Origin: Vibrio celticus
GTDB taxonomy: Bacteria > Pseudomonadota > Gammaproteobacteria > Enterobacterales > Vibrionaceae
DNA: 64,000 bases
Assembly (NCBI RefSeq): GCF_024347335.1
Contig: NZ_AP025464.1
Location: 310,001-374,000 of the forward strand
Reading direction: 5' to 3'
Positions within the stretch are counted from its first letter, which is position 1. Every line of letters begins with the position of its first letter. Below are positions 61,901 to 64,000 of the stretch, in pieces. Below the pieces are notes generated by a model. That model was not told the DNA's origin, made no database searches, and saw only the letters and a program-made list of their open reading frames with translations. The translations under genes were made by a program, and so were the position numbers.

Positions 61901-64000
61901 AATGAAGTTCTGACGACACTCGACTTGACGGTTAACCCTGTCAACGATGCGCCGGAAGCGGGCGATGAAATCTTCATCCAAGCGCAAGAAGACCAAACAG
62001 TTGGTGTGACACTTCGTGAAGAACCAGCACTACGTTTAGACCAAGCGCCAGAAAACGGCATCATTGAAGCAAATGTGAATGACGAATGGGTGGTACTGGA
62101 AGTAGGACAAGAAGTTCCTGCAGATACCGAAGTGCGCTTTGTTCCAAGTGAAGATGCTCTTGCTGAAGGTACACACACCACACAAATAGGTACGTTTGAC
62201 GATAACGCGAGCGTGGATGACTGGGGTACAGAAGTAGACCCTTATACGCGTGAGTTCTCAGATGGTGACTTAACGGTAACCGTTCAAAGTAACGATGATC
62301 CTCTTGGTGCCTGGAATGGTAACACCCACATTGGTCACGGACTTGGTGATACAGACCGCCAAGGCTTAAGTGGTGATGAGAAACTGACGGTTTCAGTTGA
62401 AGGTCAAGACATCAATGAAATCAGTTTCCACCTAGATGGTTTGGGTGGCTGGTTCATGGAAGAGTCTCGTCACTTTACCGAAGTAGAAATCAAAGCGTTC
62501 AATGAGGATGGCGACCTAATTGACTCGATGACTTACCATAAAGAAGACCGTGGTACTTTCGAGACAGATTACACGCTAACGGTTGATCAACCAGTGTCTT
62601 ACTTTGAGCTTGGTACCGTACAAGGTAATGGTACTTACGTGGTTCAAAACATGACAGTGTCACAAACTTGTCATGATGAAGCGGTGTTTACATCGATTGG
62701 TGTGGATGGCTCAGAGATTACTGAAACGGTTGAGTTGAATATCCATGCGGGTGACAACGAAATCGAGTTAACGGCTGATCTTCCGAATATTACTGTCGAT
62801 ACCGATGGTTCTGCCCAGTTTGCTTCGGTTGTAATTACCGAAGAGCAACTACTGGCGCAAGCATCTGATATTGATGGCGACGACCTTGATATTGAAAATC
62901 TAGAGCTAGTGGGTGAAAACTCAGAGCATGCAACACTCACCGATAATGGTGATGGCACTTGGACGGTAACACCGGATGAAAACTTCCATGGTGAAATCGA
63001 ACTTGGTTATCAAGTTACCGATGGTGAGCTGACAGACAGCAATATCATCAACATCAACTTCGAATCAGTAAATGATGCGCCAATCGTTTCTGGCCCGATT
63101 GTTCTATCGACAGATGAAGATGAAGGTATCACGTTCAGTGCAGATGACTTGCTAGCGAACACCACAGATGTAGAAGGCGATACGCTGTCTATTTCTGACA
63201 TCAGTTACGGTGGTGATAATGGTGACTTGGTCGACAACGGCGATGGTACGTTTACCTTCATGCCGAATGAGAACTTCAATGGTGAAATCGACATCGACTA
63301 CAAGGTGTTTGATGGTACTGATGAAGTTGCAACGCACCTAGACCTAACGGTTGTACCAGTCAATGATGTGCCGGTTCCGGGTGAACCATTGCACACCCAA
63401 ATGCTTGAAAACGGCTCCATGATCATCGAAGCGAAAGACCTATTGTCTGGTGCTACCGATGTTGATGGCGACATTCTTCACGTCGAAAACCTATTACTTG
63501 CAGACCAAACGCAAGGTACCTTAACGGATAACGGTGATAATACCTTTACCTTCGAACCTGCAGAAGACTTCTACGGTGAAGTGAATCTGACTTTCGATAT
63601 CAGTGATGGCCAAGCAAGCGCGCCAAGCACTGCAAGAGTTGACGTTGAAATTGTCAACGAAGGACCTGAAGTGAGCGGTCCAATTGAAGCTGCGGTTGAT
63701 GAAGATGGCTCAATCACCATTACTCAAGAGGACTTGTTGGCGAACGCGACGGATGTCGATGGCGACAACCTTGAAGCCGTTAACTTAGCAACCAACGATC
63801 CAAATGCGGTTATCGTAGAAAATTCAGACGGTAGTTTCACGATTACACCAAGCGCAGACTTCTTTGGTGAGATTGAATTTACTTACGATGTCACTGACGC
63901 GATCGAAACTGTTGTCGCTGACCTCAACCTAACCGTAAATCCAATCAATGATGCCCCAGACGTGCCTGACATGTCTTTCACTACGGAAGATGGTCAAGCG
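46943..64000 (+). CDS. Giant cadherin-like (tandem-95 type) repeat adhesin, 3' incomplete
   Basis: The frame from the ATG at 46943 (GGAGG five bases ahead) is open to the window end: 5,686 codons, with stop and C-terminus beyond. Residues 1-219 are low-complexity: Q/N-rich, then S/G/A/E-rich, without a Sec signal peptide. From about residue 220 come some 50 domains of 95-100 residues with a repeated plan: an EDGS/EDGT start, D-x-x-G-D-x-L, DNGNGTY and NENFNGD turns, a DVSDGTDTV strand and a V(T/N)P(V/E)ND linker, as in cadherin-like calcium-binding repeats. A unique domain interrupts at about residues 5004-5283. The protein should leave by the divergent type I system and act in adhesion or biofilm. 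The export signal must lie outside the window. Confidence 0.95.
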   Translation, partial: MAGENNQNNQNEDLNDAVEQTDTNDAGTPSQQQNQQNQQNTIASTIATGAENTDAADEVNQALDDNPSGAGNAEDASASGAAVQEDTPESSSDSEAAQSNVVDSVASEGGSAEGASGSGGEGSGAGAQAVGGGGGAGSEGGVDAEGNQAQSQAVQTSAASSSSTDSEGSQGGDNLDSETAEETFAVDVQDQSGEATNQVEDDFDSETTSETFQINVESENDAPEAEQDLAYIMDEDGSITFTQEQLLEYASDVDGDELVASNVQVGADATVQDNGDGTFTVVPSADFNGELDLTFDISDGQETISSAIDLTVRPINDAPVPEDKTFEIEEDGTLVFTDADLLSGATDIEGDNLTVEGITYEGTDGVLTDLGDGSYSFAPNENFNGDVNFSFDVSDGTDTVSANIDVSVTPENDPPVAGSTSYTVNEDNSITISDAQLLATSSDIEGDVSIDSVTYSGSDGVLEINGNGTYTFSPNENFSGEIALDVVVADEDGATDATTAGINVLEVNDPPVAGPTSYTIDEDSVLTFSESQVLLNASDVEGDVELVGISYDGPEGIFSVNGDGTCSFAPNENFNGQVQLDVTIRDEDGAEVETVINVDVLPINDAPVSGDLAYNVNEDGSITLSQEQLLSQASDVEGEDLTASGLTVGGDATVVANDDGSFTITPDENFNGDIDISFDISDGTNTVQASADLTVNPVNDLPVPQDQQFSVEEDGTLIFTDADMLTGATDIEGDNLTVEGVTYDGGDGILTDNGNGTYTFAPNENFNGDVNFGFDVSDGTDTVSANIDVSVTAVDDAPVSGDLAYSIDEDGSIRLSQEQLLSQASDVEGDDLTASDLTVGGDATVVANDDGSFTITPDENFNGDIDISFDISDGTNTVQASADLTVNPVNDLPVPQDQQFSVEEDGTLIFTDADLLTGATDIEGDNLTVEGVTYDGGDGILTDNGNGTYTFAPNENFNGDVNFGFDVSDGTDTVSANIDVSVTAVDDAPVSGDLAYSIDEDGSIRLSQEQLLSQASDVEGDDLTASDLTVGGDATVVANDDGSFTITPDENFNGDIDISFDISDGTNTVQASADLTVNPVNDLPVPQDQQFSVEEDGTLIFTDADLLTGATDIEGDNLTVEGVTYDGGDGILTDNGNGTYTFAPNENFNGDVNFGFDVSDGTDTVSANIDVSVTAVDDAPVSGDLAYSIDEDGSIRLSQEQLLSQASDVEGDDLTASGLTVGGDATVVANDDGSFTITPDENFNGDIDISFDISDGTNTVQASADLTVNPVNDLPVPQDQQFSVEEDGTLIFTDADLLTGATDIEGDNLTVEGVTYDGGDGILTDNGNGTYTFAPNENFNGDVNFGFDVSDGTDTVSANIDVSVTAVDDAPVSGDLAYSIDEDGSIRLSQEQLLSQASDVEGDDLTASDLTVGGDATVVANDDGSFTITPDENFNGDIDISFDISDGTNTVQASADLTVNPVNDLPVPQDQQFSVEEDGTLIFTDADLLTGATDIEGDNLTVEGVTYDGGDGILTDNGNGTYTFAPNENFNGDVNFGFDVSDGTDTVSANIDVSVTAVDDAPVSGDLAYSIDEDGSIRLSQEQLLSQASDVEGDDLTASGLTVGGDATVVANDDGSFTITPDENFNGDIDISFDISDGTNTVQASADLTVNPVNDLPVPQDQQFSVEEDGTLIFTDADLLTGATDIEGDNLTVEGVTYDGGDGILTDNGNGTYTFAPNENFNGDVNFGFDVSDGTDTVSANIDVSVTAVDDAPVSGDLAYSIDEDGSIRLSQEQLLSQASDVEGDDLTASDLTVGGDATVVANDDGSFTITPDENFNGDIDISFDISDGTNTVQASADLTVNPVNDLPVPQDQQFSVEEDGTLIFTDADLLTGATDIEGDNLTVEGVTYDGGDGILTDNGNGTYTFAPNENFNGDVNFGFDVSDGTDTVSANIDVSVTAVDDAPVSGDLAYSIDEDGSIRLSQEQLLSQASDVEGDDLTASGLTVGGDATVVANDDGSFTITPDENFNGDIDISFDISDGTNTVQASADLTVNPVNDLPVPQDQQFSVEEDGTLIFTDADLLTGATDIEGDNLTVEGVTYDGGDGILTDNGNGTYTFAPNENFNGNVNFGFDVSDGTDTVSANIDVSVTAVDDAPVSGDLAYSIDEDGSIRLSQEQLLSQASDVEGDDLTASDLTVGGDATVVANDDGSFTITPDENFNGDIDISFDISDGTNTVQASADLTVNPVNDLPVPQDQQFSVEEDGTLIFTDADLLTGATDIEGDNLTVEGVTYDGGDGILTDNGNGTYTFAPNENFNGDVNFGFDVSDGTDTVSANIDVSVTAVDDAPVSGDLAYSIDEDGSIRLSQEQLLSQASDVEGDDLTASGLTVGGDATVVANDDGSFTITPDENFNGDIDISFDISDGTNTVQASADLTVNPVNDLPVPQEQQFSVEEDGTLIFTDADLLTGATDIEGDNLTVEGVTYDGGDGILTDNGNGTYTFAPNENFNGDVNFGFDVSDGTDTVSANIDVSVTAVDDAPVSGDLAYSIDEDGSIRLSQEQLLSQASDVEGDDLTASDLTVGGDATVVANDDGSFTITPDENFNGDIDISFDISDGTNTVQASADLTVNPVNDLPVPQDQQFSVEEDGTLIFTDADLLTGATDIEGDNLTVEGVTYDGGDGILTDNGNGTYTFAPNENFNGDVNFGFDVSDGTDTVSANIDVSVTAVDDAPVSGDLAYSIDEDGSIRLSQEQLLSQASDVEGDDLTASGLTVGGDATVVANDDGSFTITPDENFNGDIDISFDISDGTNTVQASADLTVNPVNDLPVPQDQQFSVEEDGTLIFTDADLLTGATDIEGDNLTVEGVTYDGGDGILTDNGNGTYTFAPNENFNGDVNFGFDVSDGTDTVSANIDVSVTAVDDAPVSGDLAYSIDEDGSIRLSQEQLLSQASDVEGDDLTASGLTVGGDATVVANDDGSFTITPDENFNGDIDISFDISDGTNTVQASADLTVNPVNDLPVPQEQQFSVEEDGTLIFTDADLLTGATDIEGDNLTVEGVTYDGGDGILTDNGNGTYTFAPNENFNGDVNFGFDVSDGTDTVSANIDVSVTAVDDAPVSGDLAYSIDEDGSIRLSQEQLLSQASDIEGDDLTASDLTVGGDATVVANDDGSFTITPDENFNGDIDISFDISDGTNTVQASADLTVNPVNDLPVPQDQQFSVEEDGTLIFTDADLLTGATDIEGDNLTVEGVTYDGGDGILTDNGNGTYTFAPNENFNGDVNFGFDVSDGTDTVSANIDVSVTAVDDAPVSGDLAYSIDEDGSIRLSQEQLLSQASDVEGDDLTASGLTVGGDATVVANDDGSFTITPDENFNGDIDISFDISDGTNTVQASADLTVNPVNDLPVPQDQQFSVEEDGTLIFTDADLLTGATDIEGDNLTVEGVTYDGGDGILTDNGNGTYTFAPNENFNGDVNFGFDVSDGTDTVSANIDVSVTAVDDAPVSGDLAYSIDEDGSIRLSQEQLLSQASDVEGDDLTASDLTVGGDATVVANDDGSFTITPDENFNGDIDISFDISDGTNTVQASADLTVNPVNDLPVPQDQQFSVEEDGTLIFTDADLLTGATDIEGDNLTVEGVTYDGGDGILTDNGNGTYTFAPNENFNGDVNFGFDVSDGTDTVSANIDVSVTAVDDAPVSGDLAYSIDEDGSIRLSQEQLLSQASDVEGDDLTASGLTVGGDATVVANDDGSFTITPDENFNGDIDISFDISDGTNTVQASADLTVNPVNDLPVPQDQQFSVEEDGTLIFTDADLLTGATDIEGDNLTVEGVTYDGGDGILTDNGNGTYTFAPNENFNGDVNFGFDVSDGTDTVSANIDVSVTAVDDAPVSGDLAYSIDEDGSIRLSQEQLLSQASDIEGDDLTASDLTVGGDATVVANDDGSFTITPDENFNGDIDISFDISDGTNTVQASADLTVNPVNDLPVPQDQQFSIAEDGTLLFTDEDLLTGATDVEGDNLTVEGITYEGTDGVLTDLGEGSYSFAPNENFNGDVSFSFDVSDGTDTVSANIDVSVTPENDPPVAGSTSYTVNEDNSITISDAQLLATSSDIEGDVSIDSVTYSGSDGVLEINGNGTYTFSPNENFSGEIALDVVVADEDGATDATTAGINVLEVNDPPVAGPTSYTIDEDSVLTFSESQVLLNASDVEGDVELVGISYDGPEGIFSVNGDGTCSFAPNENFNGQVQLDVTIRDEDGAEVETVINVDVLPINDAPVSGDLAYNVNEDGSITLSQDQLLSQASDVEGEDLTASDLTVGGDATVVANDDGSFTITPDANFNGDIDIQFNITDGTDTVQATADLTVNPVNDLPVPQDQQFSIAEDGTLQFTDADLLTGATDIDGDDLTVEGISYTGGDGVLTDHGDGTYTFAPNENFNGDVNFSFGVSDGTETVSANIDVSVTPENDPPVAGSTSYMVNEDHAITISDEQLLANSSDIEGAVSVDTVTYSGTDGVFQDNGDGSYTFLPNENFSGDISLDVIVADEEGAIDETTAGITVLEVNDPPVAGPTSYTIDEDSVLTFSESQVLVNASDIEGDVELVGINYDGSDGIFTVNGDGTCSFAPNENFNGQVQLGVTIQDEDGATVETHINVDVLPINDAPVSGDLAYTINEDSSITLSQEQLLARADDIDSDNLEAINLSTDENATIQHNDDGSYTITPNADYNGDLDLNFDIIDNDGGSVQVGLDITVNPVNDLPQAQDQQFTIEEDGTLLFTDADLLAGASDVDGDELSIENVLYTGADGVLSDNGDGTYSFAPNENFNGDVQFSFDVSDGTDSTSAVIDVSVTPENDPPVAGSTSYTVQEDGQITISDEQLLANSSDVEGDVSLSGVSYSGDDGSFVDNGNGTYTFTPNENFDGDISLDVVVVDEDGATATTTAGIDVIAVNDGPETSGIQAEVDEDNSITITQEQLLANATDIEGDELTASNLQTNDPDATIVTNDDGSFTITHTENFNGELDFTYNISDGENEVLTTLDLTVNPVNDAPEAGDEIFIQAQEDQTVGVTLREEPALRLDQAPENGIIEANVNDEWVVLEVGQEVPADTEVRFVPSEDALAEGTHTTQIGTFDDNASVDDWGTEVDPYTREFSDGDLTVTVQSNDDPLGAWNGNTHIGHGLGDTDRQGLSGDEKLTVSVEGQDINEISFHLDGLGGWFMEESRHFTEVEIKAFNEDGDLIDSMTYHKEDRGTFETDYTLTVDQPVSYFELGTVQGNGTYVVQNMTVSQTCHDEAVFTSIGVDGSEITETVELNIHAGDNEIELTADLPNITVDTDGSAQFASVVITEEQLLAQASDIDGDDLDIENLELVGENSEHATLTDNGDGTWTVTPDENFHGEIELGYQVTDGELTDSNIININFESVNDAPIVSGPIVLSTDEDEGITFSADDLLANTTDVEGDTLSISDISYGGDNGDLVDNGDGTFTFMPNENFNGEIDIDYKVFDGTDEVATHLDLTVVPVNDVPVPGEPLHTQMLENGSMIIEAKDLLSGATDVDGDILHVENLLLADQTQGTLTDNGDNTFTFEPAEDFYGEVNLTFDISDGQASAPSTARVDVEIVNEGPEVSGPIEAAVDEDGSITITQEDLLANATDVDGDNLEAVNLATNDPNAVIVENSDGSFTITPSADFFGEIEFTYDVTDAIETVVADLNLTVNPINDAPDVPDMSFTTEDGQA
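47980..48800 (+). repeat. Flanking domain block (part B, C, D, start of A), left copy
   Basis: The block encoding the second part of a B-type domain, a C-type domain (PVAGSTSYTVNED) and a D-type domain (PVAGPTSYTIDEDS) before the tandem array recurs almost unchanged after it, displaced by 10,890 bp. More diverged C and D domains follow at about 60224 and 60512, and a further C at 61376. Confidence 0.9.
48761..59074 (+). repeat. 18 tandem 573-bp units (191 residues each) in the adhesin
   Basis: Unit starts are exactly 573 bp apart: 48761, 49334, 49907, 50480, 51053 and so on to 58502. Each encodes two cadherin-like domains, one starting PVSGDLAY and one starting PVPQDQQF. The first unit and the second half of the last are more diverged; those between are nearly identical in DNA. 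Two versions, told apart by synonymous changes and by TASDL or TASGL, mostly alternate, giving a 1,146-bp higher-order repeat. Length variation by recombination and errors in short-read assembly are to be expected. Confidence 0.95.
58870..59690 (+). repeat. Flanking domain block, right copy
   Basis: Near-identical counterpart of 47980-48800, placed directly after the tandem units. Differences are mostly synonymous. Long direct repeats on both sides of the array could let the whole array be deleted by a single recombination. Confidence 0.88.
59075..61951 (+). repeat. Diverged cadherin-like domains after the array
   Basis: Ten domains in the order C, D, A, B, C, D, A, B, C, A-like, starting near 59075, 59363, 59651, 59936, 60224, 60512, 60800, 61088, 61376 and 61664. 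They share the plan of the array but differ in DNA, so they look older than the 573-bp units. Confidence 0.85.
61952..62790 (+). other. Non-repeat domain inside the adhesin
   Basis: About 280 residues interrupt the repeat series in frame. The first part (EDQTVGVTLREEPALRLDQA, then GQEVPADTEVRFVPSED) looks beta-rich. The second part (FDDNASVDDWG, NGNTHIGHGLGDTDRQGLSG, FHLDGLGGWFMEESRHF, YFELGTVQGNGTYVV) resembles a lectin-like or carbohydrate-binding beta sandwich. No family was recognised. It may be the ligand-binding part of the adhesin. Confidence 0.5.

Overview
The window reads as chromosomal DNA of a Vibrio, most like the Splendidus group. The signs are an adenine riboswitch in front of an adenine/adenosine deaminase gene (the arrangement known from V. 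vulnificus add), a LuxP-type periplasmic protein, short A/T-rich intergenic gaps with strong terminators, and a gene content of sulfatases, GGDEF/EAL proteins and type I secretion typical of marine vibrios. No tRNA, rRNA, CRISPR array, integrase or plasmid/phage gene was seen. Mobile DNA is limited to one intact-looking IS5-family element and one broken IS4-family transposase.

Region 1 (1-2525): 3' end of a GNAT acetyltransferase, the adenine riboswitch with a long expression platform, the deaminase, and a convergent secreted DUF2057 protein. An IS5 element follows (2651-3539).

Region 2 (3710-18504 and 23472-28699) is a sulfatase-centred neighbourhood. It has two divergent paralogous secreted sulfatases with a C-T-A-G-R active-site motif, an 8-heme cytochrome c fused to HEAT/TPR-like repeats, a MoxR/DUF58/DUF4381/BatA/BatB-TPR/BatD operon, a LysR regulator and a YegS-like lipid kinase. 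Further on come an alkaline-phosphatase-superfamily enzyme, a lipoprotein with an FGE-like fold but no catalytic cysteine, an anSME-type radical SAM sulfatase-maturing enzyme, and a heme-less secreted paralogue of the cytochrome's C-terminal half. Palindromic ATAAC/GTTAT half-sites occur in front of the sulfatases, the MoxR operon and the anSME gene, suggesting shared control, perhaps by the local LysR protein (inference).

Region 3 (18567-23332) is a sensory module. A membrane GGDEF-EAL protein is translationally coupled to a sugar-type periplasmic binding protein, and a LuxP-like protein is transcribed divergently.

Region 4 (28847-35608): gamma-glutamyltransferase, then a three-gene operon of a hybrid histidine kinase with two receivers, a small PstS-like periplasmic protein and an outer-membrane barrel. 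The IS4 remnant follows (35906-37185).

Region 5 (37248-64000) is a type I secretion locus with a giant adhesin. The leftward operon encodes a degenerate Hpt-like protein, a HlyD-type adaptor, a membrane pseudokinase with an intact receiver, a TolC-type outer-membrane protein, two divergent ABC ATPase/permease subunits and a small unknown protein. Divergently, a reading frame starting at 46943 stays open to the window end (5,686 codons, incomplete). It encodes a cadherin-like (tandem-95 type) repeat adhesin whose core is 18 near-identical 573-bp units, largely organised as a 1,146-bp higher-order repeat. The divergent ATPases together with the histidine-less phosphorelay parts are the most unusual system here.
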